In this document: in pieces, positions 1 to 12,200 of the stretch
How the letters are laid out: each line of letters opens with the position of its first letter
Position numbering within the stretch: position 1 is the first letter of the stretch
From: Apus apus
Lineage: Eukaryota; Chordata; Aves; Apodiformes; Apodidae
Reading direction: 5' to 3'
Length of the DNA: 64,000 nt
Assembly (NCBI RefSeq): GCF_020740795.1
Contig: NC_067291.1
Location: 20,490,780-20,554,779, forward strand
Program-made: the position numbers and the translations under genes
Notes under the pieces: generated by a model
The model's input: the letters and a program-made list of their open reading frames with translations, nothing else
What the model was told of the DNA's origin: nothing
Database searches by the model: none

Positions 1-45
1 CAAGAGATTTTAAGTCCTATATCTCAAGAGATTTTAAGTCCTATA
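1..45. repeat. Short direct repeat, 24-bp period
   Basis: A 21-base segment beginning CAAGAGATTTTAAGTCCTAT occurs at 1-21 and again at 25-45. The array may continue to the left of the window. Confidence 0.7.
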
Positions 46-2990
46 AGGCTCTGCAAGTGGCACCTTGAAACATTCAGCAGGTTTCACAGTACATTTAGAG
101 CAGAAAGGTATATTCTATTTATTGCTATGTAAAACACAAATCCTGCTGGAAAGACAGATTACACAGCTAGGCTTGACCCTAGAAAGTTTGTACTAAGAAG
201 TTTAATTTGTTGTTTTGTTTTGTTTTGTTTTTTCCCCCCCTTCCCTTGTTTCAACAACTTGTTTAGTTTGCTTGTCAGGAAAAGAAACCTTGTTTCTTTA
301 GATGCCTTTCTTGATGGACACAATTACATCCCCTAAACCCAGCTGTTTCTCTTAATGCATTTTAACCAAAACAGTATCTGGACACACACCTGAATCATGC
401 AGAAAACGTTCTAACGGTGACTCTAATTTACATGTTGCTGCTCAAAAGGGAATGGAGGGTGAAAAAAAAAAAGACAACTCTACCCTTGCTATTTTCTAGC
501 AGCTTCACAGAGAGATGGGGGGAAAAACTAAGCATTTTTAGATCCATATACTGGTGTTTTTCAATTCTACTTTCACAGCTCCTTTCATATGCTCTTTTAA
601 AACTTGGTCCAGGTTAAGAGAAGAGAATTTACCAGATCGTTCACCCCACCAATTAACCATGAAACCAGTCTAAACTTCAGCTCACACATCACACCTGTCC
701 TTCGGCCAGACCTGTGTGAGCTGCAGTCCCTACAAGTTGAATATCCATCCACCCACCCACCAGGATGCTCATTTCAGAAGTTTGCATCTGGAAAGTTCAA
801 AGCCAGGAAAAGCAGCTGTCAAACCAACTCGGGAAGTCTGCAGAACAGACGCTGCTTCTTTGGACATGCACACGCTGCCCTCAGCTATGGAAGTGGTGAA
901 GTGATACAAGTCTGCACAAAATCTGTGATCATCTGCACGTGCTCCCTAAGACACAACCACATCCCACTTGGTTTCAGACCTGGAGTACATCCCCTTCCCA
1001 TTTCGAGGTTATTCAGCCTGGGCAAAGTAAAAAAGTGTGTCCCTGCACCCATGTGCAAAACCAAAATGTTTCTGCTCTCTGAGGTGAGGTGTGCCACTTT
1101 AAACCCTCGACTGTCCTTGTGATCACCACAGCAAGGAACCAGCTTGGGGAAAAGAGCCTTATTATTTATATTTTTCACTTAAGATAACACTTTACAAAGC
1201 GTTCTTTACCCGCACTGTATTTCCCTTCACTGTTAAAAAAACCTACAGAAAGGCAGAGAGAAATCAGACTGTCAAGTGAGTTTTGAGGCACAAGAAGTTA
1301 GAAGAACCAAGAAATGCCCAGTGTTGCAGTCAGTATTTAATCACTGCCACAATTTTGAGCTGATAAAGCACTAAACCCTCAGACTAACTGAACTGGCCTG
1401 GTAGCACTACACCAGAGCAAATGAGTTCTGTGCATAATTTCAAAAACCTCCCTCCGTGCCACACTAAGAGCCTTAGTACTGAACTTGTTTCAAAGTCTTT
1501 GTATTTTACTAACGAGTTGATGAAGGGAATCGAGAATGTCCCCCAACCAGGGCCAGGTGAGCACCTCCCCTGAGAGGTCAGTGGTTAAAAAACTACCAGC
1601 TGAAGGAAATCCATGACAAGTAACTGTATCTGGCCCATTTCTAGCAGGCAGTTAATTATAATAGAAAACCACAGTGACAATAAGCAAAGTGATAAAGGCT
1701 ACAGCAAGCGACCAGTAAAGGTGATGGGATAAAAAGTTGAAATATCTGGGCAGAAAGCTGTACAACACACTTCAAGCACCAAAACCCCAGACCTCTCAGC
1801 AACACTGAATTCATGTAAAAATGGAGAATTTAAAAACCAAACCAACACAACCAACAACAGAGAGGCTGAGGAAGTAACAGCAGAAGTGGCTCCTACACAA
1901 TCCATTTTGGGCCACTATATCATGTTTTATCCCTCCACATGCAACCTCACAGGATTCTATGTCTTTAACAGCTCCAAGTAGCTCACTTAGCTGCCCGGGG
2001 GCACACAGTGTTCTACACAACAACCGTATTAGCCAGGTCAAACTGTAAAGTATTAATACAGGCTCAGAAAGAGCCACACCGCCTTATCAATACCCTCTTA
2101 TCTATCTTTAATTTGCAAAAAAGTTTGGATCCCACACATTCTGCTGAAAGGACGTATTAAATATAAGATGTACCACAAAACTTAAGCACATGCAGCTCCA
2201 AGACACGTATGTTCACGGTTATTTTCACCCAGTTTTCTTTACATTACACTTGAAAGTTTGAAAGCAATGAAGAAGAAATACTGCCCATCTATCAAAGCAG
2301 ATTGGTAATGAAAACAGTTCCAAGAACCATCCCGTTCATGCCCAAAGGCTTCCTAAAATCCATAAATGAAAGACATTGGCCTCAGAATTGCTTCTAAGCC
2401 CCAGTTTTAAGTATTTTACCTCAAGTACTAGCTGGATTTTATTTTAATAGGTAATTTAGGGAGACAGACTTCAGACCATACACTTAATTCTCCACGACAC
2501 ACAAGCACGTGCACACGTCTGTGATCAAGGGCTGTACAAAGCGGCCTCTCCACAGAGCAGCATTCCCAAAGGGCATCTCCATCCTGCTTCCTATAAAACC
2601 AGAAAGATTTGGCTTTTTACCGGAGGTGTCACATTTGCCGCCTGGGGAGGCCTGGTACACGTTAAGTCGTTGATAGGGTTAAAGGCGAGCACCGTAAAAA
2701 AGAAGTGGCAGGTTAAATAAGCCTTATTTTACAACCAGCTGCTGTGGGTTCCTGAGCTCCTGAGGAGCAGGGAACCCCCACCCGACCAGAGCTCTCAGCT
2801 TTCCTTGGCATAAGCCAGAACTGGGCAACAACTGAAGAAAACCCAAGCGCGGAGGGAAAAAACATGTATATAACTAAGTCCAGTTTATACCCAACACACT
2901 TTGGACCAAGTCTTTAAGCCGCAGGTCTGTGGTGAAAGCGGGGAACAAGCCTCCAGCCCTGGGAGCGATGGATGGATCGGGTAAAACTGA

Positions 2991-3009
2991 GGGGGGGGGG
3001 GGGGGGGGG
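2991..3009. repeat. Poly-G run (19 G)
   Basis: An uninterrupted G tract in ANP32A intron 1, just outside the inner GC-rich island. Homopolymers of this kind are length-unstable and error-prone in assemblies. Confidence 0.9.
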
Positions 3010-3069
3010 CGGGAAAGGTTAAAAAGTAAAAATAATTTAAAAAAATAAAAATCCACGGAGCCCCCAGAG

Positions 3070-4200
3070 CAGAGACCTACCTTCCAGCAGGGCCCTGGCC
3101 TGGAAGAAGGCGCGTTCCGGGGGGGCTGTCAGGCCGGGTCCCCGCGGCAGGCCGAGGGCGGGAGGGCGGCCTGCCCCCTCGGCCCACCGAGTGAAAAAAT
3201 AATAACAATAATCATTAAAAAAAAAAAAGAATAATGAAAAAACAGACGTGGGGCGGAAGGGCGGGGACGGCGCCTTTTTACCCTCCGGGCTGGTCCCGCC
3301 AGCAGCTCCTCCCGCCCCGCGCTCGGCGACAAAATGGCAGCCCGGGCGGCTGGCAGTCATGTCGGAGAGCCCGCCCGGCCCCGCCGCCCGGCCCCGCCGC
3401 AGGGCCGGCGGGAACGGCCCCCCCGCCGACAAGGCCTCGTGTCGCACCTCCACACCCCGGCCCGCCGCTCCCGCACCGCCCGGGGGCCCGCGCCCGGCCC
3501 GCTCCCGCCGCCGGGCAGCAGCGAGAAAAGGGTGGGGGAGGGGGTAGGGAGGAGAGGAAGAGAGGAAGAAAAAAAAAAAAAAAGCAACGAACCTAAAAAA
3601 AAAACCCCCACCAAAACATGGCGCCGCGTCCTACTTGCGGCGTGGCGCGGAGCCGGGAGCGGAGCGGGGCGGGGGGCGGGCGAGCCGGCCCCGCTCGCCC
3701 GGCGGGGCCCCCCGAGCAGCGAGCCCCGCGGGCCCGGCCGCGCCTCGGCGGGCGGCGGCGTCTGCCGCGGCGGGAGCCCTCCTTCTCCTCCTCCTTCTCC
3801 TCCCCCCACCCCCGTCCAGGAGTTTTTAAACTTTAAAGAGCAGGTTACATCGACCTGCCCCAGCCTTTGTCCCTCGGACACCGCGCTCAGCCACCGAAAA
3901 GCCGCGGGGCCCGCGTCCCGCCGCCTTGCCTCCGCCCTCCCCCCGGAGAGGTACGTTCTCCCCCCCCTTCCTCGTCCTTCCCCTCCCGCCCGGCGGGGCC
4001 GGGGCACACCTCGCCCTCCCCCGGCCATTATGCAAGGCCTGGCGGCGGCCGCGGGCCCGGTACCGGGGGACGGCGGGGCGGGGAAGGACGGGGCTTCCCC
4101 GCCGCTGCCCTCGGCCTCCCCAGGGCCACGAGTTCGCGCCCCGCCGGAGCGGGCTCAGTTCCTCCGGCACCCCCCGCGCCCACGGCTCCTTTGGGGAGGG
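3070..4200. promoter_or_regulatory. Second CpG-rich block inside ANP32A intron 1
   Basis: Very high GC with frequent CpG, GGCGGGGC-type boxes and CCGCC runs, separated from the ANP32A exon 1 island by a low-complexity zone. Long open frames run through it on both strands (for example plus 3334-4824 and minus 3357-4028). They are Pro/Arg/Ala/Gly-rich, overlap one another, and continue into poly-A and TTA repeats, so they are compositional artefacts. It could be an alternative promoter or an extension of the ANP32A island. Confidence 0.5.
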
Positions 4201-4670
4201 CGAGTATGTTATTATTATTCTTTTATATCTTTTTTTTTTTGTGGGGGTGGTGGAGGTGAGAGCTATTATTTTTTTAATTTTTTCTTTTTTTTTTTTTGTC
4301 CCGACAAAGTTGTTTTGTTGTGTTTTTTTTTTCCCCCTCTCTCTCTCTCTCTCTCGTTTATTCCGCCAGACGCGGAACAACAACCTGAAGTCCGGCCCCG
4401 GGGGAAGGAAGGAAGGAGAGAAAAGGGGGGTGAGAAGCGGGGGGGCAAGAAAAACACGCACACATCCAGCCTTTTTGTGCGCGTCTGGGGATGGAGGGGG
4501 TGGAGAGTGCGTTTCTTTCTTGCAATATTTTATTATTATGATGATTATCATCATCGTTATCCAACGCCCGCGCTACCGGCGGCGATACCCGATCGCCAAA
4601 AAAAAAGAAAAAAAAAAAAGAAAAAAAAGAAAAAAAAAAACCCAAACACAAGAAAACCCACCCCAAAACC
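4200..4670. repeat. Cluster of simple and low-complexity repeats
   Basis: Contains a TTA/T-rich tract (4205-4245), T runs (4268-4298 and 4321-4331), a CT dinucleotide run (4336-4355), an ATT/ATG/ATC tract around 4525-4560, and an A-rich tract with scattered G (4597-4640). A GA run follows at about 4717-4746. There is no coding potential. Confidence 0.85.
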
Positions 4671-5182
4671 GCTAAGCATGGGCTTAAAATTATTTTCTTT
4701 TTATCTTCTCAGCATCTGGAGAGAGGGAGAGAGAGAGAGAGAGAGAAAGGGCGCGTTCATGAGGACTACAAAGTTACAAATATGGCTCCCCAGTCTCTCT
4801 TGCCTGATCACTGCAAAGAAATGAAGACGCACTTCAAACTAAACCCTTCCCAACTCCCTCGCAGTCCCTGTCTGCCTCTCCCTGCCCAGCACCCAGCACA
4901 AATATTGGCCAACTAAACACGCCAGGAGAGGAGCACCAACTTATTTTTATTTAATGCCCGGCGAGCCCCCTCCGAGGCATCGCGCACCGGCAGAGGCAGG
5001 AGCAGCCTCGAGTTTTCCCCCGAAACCGTAGCGCGTGCGGCCCTGGCACCCCCAAAATTGGGGGGAGGGGGCACAACCCCCCCCCTCCGCGCACACGCAC
5101 AGGTAGGCACCTCAAGGGCAGCGGCGGCCCCGCTGCCCCCCTCGCCGCCTCTCCCCCTGAATCGTGGGGGGGAGGGGGTTTC

Positions 5183-5330
5183 ACCCTCCCTCCACACCCC
5201 CACCTCCCCCCCCCCCCCAAAAAAAAAAAAAAAAACAACAAAAACAACCCAACATTAAAAACATAATTTAAAAAATTAAAAAAAAAAAAAAAAGCGGGAT
5301 GGATTTTTATTATTATTATTATTATTTTGC
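5183..5330. repeat. Poly-C, poly-A and TTA repeats beside ANP32A exon 1
   Basis: A C-rich run (about 5201-5218) passes into A runs (5219-5235, 5278-5293) and then an ATT triplet repeat (about 5307-5327). The triplet repeat ends about 10 bases from the exon 1 donor on the minus strand, so the first bases of ANP32A intron 1 are repetitive. Confidence 0.85.
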
Positions 5331-5339
5331 ATTGCTTAC

Positions 5340-5393
5340 ATCTGAGGGCGTCCTGTTCCGCAGCTCTAAGTGGATCCTTTTCTTCATGTCCAT
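5340..5393 (-). CDS. ANP32A: ANP32A coding exon 1 (N-terminus, gene continues off the left edge)
   Basis: Read on the minus strand, this segment starts with ATG at 5393-5391 in a strong context (GCCAGCCATGG). It encodes 18 residues, MDMKKRIHLELRNRTPSD, the characteristic start of the acidic leucine-rich nuclear phosphoprotein 32 A family. The GAT codon at 5342-5340 is followed directly by a consensus splice donor, GTAAGC, on the minus strand. The exon ends in phase 0, before the leucine-rich repeats. Family knowledge: ANP32A is a nuclear/cytoplasmic histone chaperone and PP2A inhibitor with N-terminal LRRs and a C-terminal acidic tail. No later exon is visible between 1 and 5339, so all LRRs, the avian-specific insertion and the acidic tail lie to the left. 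ANP32B or ANP32E share much of this start, but the order with NOX5 favours ANP32A. Confidence 0.9.
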
Positions 5394-6250
5394 GGCTGGC
5401 GGGAGTCGGTCGCTGTCCCCGGCTGCGCTCGTGCGGTGACACCGATGGAGACCCCCCCCCAAAAAGCCAGCGCGGGGAAGGGACTTTGAGGGCTCAACCA
5501 GCGCCGCTCGGAATCCCCAGCCCCAGCACCGCGGCGAACACTAACCTGATAACTGCGGGGGCGGGCCCTCCCGGGGGCTCCGGCCTGAGCGACACCCGCC
5601 CCCGCCAATCGCCGCGCCGCAATGCCGGGCCGGAGCCGAGGGGGGCGGGACAAAGGGCTGCGAGAGCCAATAGGAGAGCAGCGAAGCCGGCCAGGGGGAC
5701 AGCCCGGCTGGGAGCGGAGGATCATTCTGTGCTGGTGGCTGATGGGGAAGGAGCGGCCGCTCGGCGCTGGGCATGGCGCTGCGTTCTGCCTTCCCGCCCC
5801 GCTCCGCTGCCCCCGCCTGCCGGAGCCTGGGGGAGGCGCCGAGGCGCGGGGTGGGGAGCGGTGATAAAGCCGGAACCCGCCCGGGCAAGGGGTTCAACCG
5901 CCAGGAGGGAGGGAAAGGTGCGGAGCGGGGCGGCGGAGGAGCGGCGGAACGCGGGCAATGGCGGCGGGGGGGCGGGGAGAGCGGCGGGCGGGGGAGGGAC
6001 GGGGGGAGGGAGGGGCGGCCATCGCCTGACGGCGGCTCGCTCGGCGCCTCCGGGAAGCCGCCCTGCTCTGCCGGGGCTGCGCGCCCTGCCCGCCCCCGGA
6101 GGGGTCTCGGTGGCAAGAGCCCCGCGGGGGGAGCTCGGGCAGCGCCGGGTGTTGCCGCTCGGGTCTGTCCCCCCTTCTCCGTTGGCGTGAGCAGGGCCCC
6201 GAGCGCACCGCGCTGAGGGAGGGAGGGAGGCCGGGCCAGCGCTGCTTGTG
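5394..6250 (-). promoter_or_regulatory. ANP32A: ANP32A CpG-island promoter and 5'UTR
   Basis: This GC-rich, CpG-dense block lies directly upstream of the ANP32A start codon. It contains CCAAT at 5605-5609 and 5667-5671 (inverted relative to ANP32A, a usual NF-Y arrangement) and several GGGCGGG-type GC boxes, for example near 5641-5650 and 5970-6010. There is no TATA box. The 5'UTR begins at 5394 and probably extends 100-250 nt, but the start site cannot be placed by eye. GC- and CpG-rich sequence continues to about 6500, so divergent transcription to the right is possible. Confidence 0.75.
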
Positions 6251-9200
6251 CCGAGAAATCCGGGTTCGGTCGATTCCCGCTCTGGAATCAGCGGGGGTCC
6301 GCGGTGCCACCGGGAGGTGTGTTCCCCCGTGTCTCTTGCCAGGCGGGCTTCGTGTGCGAGGTGCCAGCTCAGCCCTGCCCGCCCTGCCGGCCCTGCCCGC
6401 CCTGCCGGCTCCGGGTGCTGCGGAAAACCGGCTTCGTGTGCCTCGCCAGGTCCCTGCTCGTCCCTTCCTGCGGCCGCCGGAGTCCGGGTGGGCTTGTTAC
6501 CCTGGCCTTCGTCTCGGGGGGGTTGGAAGAAAGCAGGGCTGTAAACCTGTTGTCGGTGCTCGTTATCAACAAAAGTACTAGCGTGGCCGGAAAACTGTCT
6601 TGTCAAAATATTTTGCAGTGCAGGATGGAGATGCCTCTTTTGCCTGCGTCGTCTGCGGATAAACCCTAACGAAGGGGCTTGAAAACTAAGCACAGGTGCT
6701 GCTGAGAGTGGGAGAGCTGGGAGAAGGGTCAAGCTGCGTCCAGCTGAAGGTAAAAAGTGTCATTTGCAGCACGGTACCACTAGTGTTCTGCGGCAGGTTA
6801 ATGTTTCTGGGATGGTTTAGGGCCTCATCCTTATTTAGCTGTTGGATTTCAGCTCGGTCTGTGGCACGGACACATCACCTGGTTCAGTGTCCCGTGGCAC
6901 TGGTTGCAGCAGAACAGAAGTTACTGCAGCAGTTTTGGAATATAAACTTCACAGAGTGTTCAGGGCTTCTGGATTAGGGTGAATTTTATTTTAGCTCTGT
7001 TTCAAATTCTCCTTTACAGGTGTGAACAAAGGTGGCCCCTGGGCTGAGGCTTCACAAAGGAAGGTTTGGTCTGGAATTGGTTTTCATGGCACAGGTGAAG
7101 ACCTTTGGGAAAGAACTTTTGTGATGGAAACAAAGTGTCTATAAGTATTAACTAAACCAACATGTCAAAAGTTTTCAGGAACACAGAGATACTTTTGGGC
7201 TTTGCTTTTGTTTTCTCCGAAGTGGAAATGTGTTGTCTGTTCTGTTTTGTATGAAGTTGTATAAAATGCCTCCCTCCAAACTACTGGAGGAAACTTATTT
7301 AAAATTCAAAACCCAAATTAAACGTTTAAACCCATTTGTTTCCCCTCTGCCCCATTCATCTGCATGCTGCCTGTATCACAAGGGTTTGAGAAGTCTTGAG
7401 AACTGTTTGGAGAGCTAAAAATGAGAGTCCTGTGGGGGAAATGTCCAAGTGTCCTTTCACAACTGTAAATAAATGTTAAATAACAATCTTTGCAGAGAAC
7501 AGCTGTTTGTGAACAAACAAACAAAAAGGATCTGGTCACTGGACTGACTAATAGTTGTAGGATACAAAAAAGTAAATTGGCTTTAAAAATGGATATGGTA
7601 ATGCCATTTCTGTTTGTAATAGAGGAGGAAACTTGTGGTTTGAAGCAATACTGAGTCTTAGTTGGGGGATTTTTATGGTGTGTTTCTATGAATAAAGCTG
7701 TCAGCTGGCTGTTACAGATGTCATTGATCAGAAATACAGGGTATGGAATTCTGTCTTGTCAGAGTCTTTAACACAGCAGCAAAAGTGCTCTGAGCCCCTC
7801 TTACAAGGGTGGGAGGCTGCTCTGCAGGATCCCTGCTTAGACCCCTTTGGAAGATCAAAATACTCTTTCTTCTGATCTGTTTGTTCTGGTTTTTAAAGCT
7901 CTAGTACTGAAAAGTGAATATTGTGAGTAACTGCTACAGTTAATGTTTTAATGTTGTACTTGGTTCACATGTTTGTCCAATTTCTGCATTGCTCGAAGTC
8001 ATCTGTTATAATTGCATGAAAAGGAAATTCTCTGTGCAGGTTTGAGTGTTGAAAGTGACCTCAGGTCAGAATGCTGGGCCAAAATTTACAATACTAAAAA
8101 CACTTGCTATGGAAACTGTTCAGTTATGGCTGAGCCTGAGTTAGGTTTTCATGTGCTTCTGTACAATTATTTTCCAGGTATTTTCTGATCTACCTTTGCA
8201 AACTATTTAATGTAACTGCAGTTTGGCCAAATAAGTGACTTCATTCACAGTTTGTTTTGTTATGGATGGTTCTCCATATTTCCTTTTTTTAACAAAAATT
8301 CTTTTTAGTATGAATGCTTCATCCCTGCATTAACACTAGTTCCATATGGAGGGATCCTGCACATTAAGCACATGCACCATGTGGGAAATCCCCCTGTGTT
8401 CTGTGCCTGTAGAATTTCTGGGTAGCTGAGCTTTGGCAGAAGTGAGCTGCTGATTGGGGTTTTTTTTGTGGCTTATAGTACTCCTTTGTAGATCTGCTGG
8501 TGTCTTGTTTGTCCCTGCTGCATCTGGACAATGCATTCTTTCATGTTTTCTGCAACATCTTTGGTCACTCCCCTGTATGTAGAAATGGTAAATGGAAAGA
8601 GAATATTGGGTTCTTAAATTGTCCCTCTTCCTGCCCTTAACTTTCCACCCTCCTCCCCAGTATGGCTGGAGTGTTGGTCATTAAAAACAGTATTGATTGC
8701 TGTTACTGAGGAGTTCTGGGGAAAAGGGACAAAAAAGAGCATTGGGAAACTATGTACATTTTCTGGCAGCACAGATTTACACTTTGAGACCCTTAGAATC
8801 GATAGGTGAGTGCTCCAGGCAGAGGAGAGGAAAGAAAGAAGAGCTCAAGATGTTGGATGAATAAGCTCTGGAGCTTAACTGCTGTTGTGAGAGGCTTGGA
8901 TGCTGGTGCTGTGCCTGCTGCCTGTCCTGCTGTTGGTTAAATCTCTCCCAGGAATGTTTAGCAAGGTGTAAACTGAGTGGTCGAGTTCTTGCCTGCTGTT
9001 ATTTGCTCCTTTTTAAAAAGGAATCAGCCCTTTGAGGGAGCTGGGCAAGTGCAAACCAATCTGGTTCTCAGTGCTTGTTTCTGGGATGAATTGTCTGCAA
9101 GTACCCCACGGGGGGTGTCACAGTGTTCTGCTTTCTAGCAGTGCTGCAGGTGGGAGATGGATACTCAGCTGGGAAGCTCAGACAAGACATGAAAAAGGTT

Positions 9201-12200
9201 GTTTAAAGCAGTGCATCGAATGGGAAGTTAGGAAATGGGGAGAAGAAAAGGTCAACACTTCTGGTGAGTCTCAAAACTGGGTGTTTTTTTTTCCCCAAAG
9301 CTGAGCATAGGACCTTATTTCCCTTTTCATTTGCACAATGTCAGGCATAGCAGTGGAGCCCAGAAGTTCATCACTAACAAAACTAGGGAAGAAATAGAAA
9401 GTTTCACACATTTTTGCTGGTCCATGGGAGTAGCCTGATCAATCTATACACCAGTTTTTAAAATATTTTCAATAGTTCTCTTCAAGTCTTGCAGTTCACC
9501 ATTGCACTCCTCCCCCCTCAGTTTCTAAGGTTTTTTTCTTCCCTGCTGACACTGGCTGATGTGCTTGGTGTACTCTTAGGACAGGTTTTAGATGAGTTTT
9601 GGAGGGGTTTTGTTGTTTGTGTTTTTAACCAGGAGATGCACTGTAAATCACCTCTCTTTGTGAAAAGGGTGCCAAAGAAGATTAATTAAATTTATTCAGT
9701 GTTCTTTAGATAACCTTTCTGAAGCATTAATAATTTTATTATGAAGGTAGGATGTCCTGTTGCAAGTAAGTGCTTTTTTTTATTACTTCTTTACTGTACA
9801 GCATTTAACAAAAGAAAAAGAATTGCTCAGTTAGTTGCAGTGGCTTATAACACACATTACTTATTGATAATTGAATATTCCTACTGCTGTTAGTCTCCTT
9901 TTTATAAGCTGTCCTGTCCATGATCAACTTATAAAGGACATTTTAGGCCAAAAATATTAGAGATTAAATGAATTGCTGGAGAGGCCTTCAAGGTAATTTG
10001 AGGGGAAATGGGTTTGTAACATGAAAGTGAAAAAAAAAAAAACTAATTTGAAGAAATGGTGTAACTTTGAAATCAAATGAGCAGGACATGCAGTTTTCCT
10101 GAGTAGTTTGTTTGAGAATCAAAATATAACAGCTTGTTAAGACACATGACAGGAGGGAGGGTAGGAAATCAGCATTATATTGGTGTTCCTAGCACCTCAT
10201 AAGTCTGTGAGTGGGTCAGCACACAAGCAGGAGAAGAACTTCAGAGAGGCTTGCAAAGCTCCTGAGAACATTCTTCTTACGACGCTGGCAAAGCCAGCCG
10301 TGGTGTGGCAGCATGAAACACCCAAGCAGGGGCAGGAGGGAGAAATGACAAGTGTTAGTGCAAAAACTTGAGGAAGGTTACATACCAAAATTCAGAGCTA
10401 AAAATGTGTGTTGATCTATTTTGTGAAAAATACAGTGAATAATGATGTGAAACTGTATCAACCAAAGTTTATTGAGAATAGTCTGTAGGACTAATGCAGC
10501 TGTCTCTGGACATGACAAGAGACATTTGGAAGACTAATTAAAATAGAAAGTTTGGAGATTCTTGTCAAATCTGTGTGTGCTGAGATAAAAAGGAAGTTGG
10601 CTCTTTATTGGGGGGGGGGGTTGAGTTTTCTTTAATAGTTTGAGTTGGTTAAAGCAACAAGACCCTGACGTCAGGTTTTTGCAAGGCCTGCAAACCAGCA
10701 GCCTGGATGTGATGGAAGGTAGAGTTTGGGAGTATTTGACCAGTTCTGCTTTTTTCAGGGGGGGAAGGTACTTTAGTTTTTAGACTTCACAGACTGATGA
10801 GGATTTGGTTGAGCAGAAATGCTTGAGAAGAACAGAGTGTGTTTCTCCTTGCAGCCAAAGCAAGAGGCACCTGCTGCAGGACGAGCCCGTTGCTTGGAGT
10901 GTGCTGCCCTGGGTGTAGGAGCTTTCAACTCTTGACACTAAGTAATGAAGACGAAAGTGAGGACAGTTCTTGGGCAGGGGACTTCAAAAGGAATGTGATT
11001 CATGGGACATAGTTACTAGTGTAATTACCAGTGCAGCTGCCCTAGGAACTCGTGCCAGCACGAGAGAACCTGTCGTGGCCAATGCTTTATGGGTGGGAGC
11101 TCAAGTGATAGAGCTGGGGGGGTGGAAGGGCCTTGTTCCCCCTGCCAGCTTCAGACCAGTGGACAGAGCTAAGGCTGCTGGGCTTCAAATTGACACCAAA
11201 GCTTCACAGGATTCCCTCCAATGTGTTAGGCTGGGCTAAAGTTATAGGAAAGGGAGGTGGCAAGTTTTTTGGCTTGTGCTTTCTGTAAATCATAGTGAAA
11301 GGGCAGGAATCCAGAGGCACTGAGCTACTCTCATAATGACTAAAACTTGTTGAATTCAGGCAAGAAAAAACCCCAACCCTTAAACATAAATGCCTTATAT
11401 TTTTGCACTTTCATTACACAAGGTTTTATCTCAATAATATATTTTTTTACCATTGTGATGGTGTGACAATACTTTCTATTTGCCATTCCTTATACTATGT
11501 CAGACTTTTCCTTTATTAATATTTGTTTCCAATTATGTTGAATGGAGTCTTTCAGATTTGATTCAAAATGAAATTTAGAGTGAGGAGCTATTGAAAACTT
11601 TTGGGGGGGACTATGGATAAGGAATGTTCTGCTAGACCCAGGCTTCCTTTTAATATACATCTTTAGTTCAGATGAGAAAAATATTTTACAGGGAGGTGGG
11701 GGACTTCTGAAATGCAAACCCCAAAACCTGTATTTCTCTCACTAACCTGCTATCAAAACTGACTTTTCTAGCACTCATTCAGTGCAATTTCCATTGGGAA
11801 TTGTTGAAGGGAATTACCAAAGGCCACGCATCAGTCTGGTGTCGGAGATGGGCTTGGAATTCAGTAGCTCTGATGTTTATAGCCAGGACAGTATTTGACT
11901 GCTTAGCCCCAATATCCACATTAGCAGATCATCAGATTTCATCTGTGCAGCAGAAATAATAATTCTGTCCCCTTGAAGAGAATCCTGGGCTTCCTTCCCT
12001 GCTGCTCTGGGTGACACACACCCCCCCAAGCCTCCTGCCTGCTCTGTCCCCCTTATCCTCTTCAAAGAATTGCCAGGCTCCCTCTTCCCAACCTCTCATC
12101 TCCCTATTGCTTCACTTCTGTAATCCCCATCTCCTGTTTCTTGAGACCTTCCCTCCTGCAGCTGGTTGGGCCGTCTTCAGCAAAGGATTTTGGGGCTTGA

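Larger units (their letters stand above)
1..5339 (-). other. ANP32A: ANP32A intron 1 (part)
   Basis: This is everything downstream, on the minus strand, of the ANP32A exon 1 donor. I looked for an LRR-encoding exon 2 on the minus strand and found none, so the intron runs off the left edge. The distal part (1-2980) is ordinary AT-rich intronic DNA without CR1. The part nearest the promoter is GC-rich and then full of simple repeats, listed separately. Open frames here, such as a 172-codon plus-strand frame at 604-1122 that lacks an ATG start, show no recognisable domain. Confidence 0.8.

Noticed and set aside
604-1122. 172-codon plus-strand open frame in ANP32A intron 1
   Set aside because: No ATG at its start, no recognisable domain, no splice or promoter context.
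3334-4824. 496-codon plus-strand open frame
   Set aside because: Runs through a CpG-rich block into poly-A, GA and TTA repeats. Composition is Pro/Arg/Lys low complexity, with equally long frames on the other strand.
1-5339. ANP32A exon 2 on the minus strand
   Set aside because: Searched by eye for LRR-encoding sequence and found none. The intron appears to run off the window.
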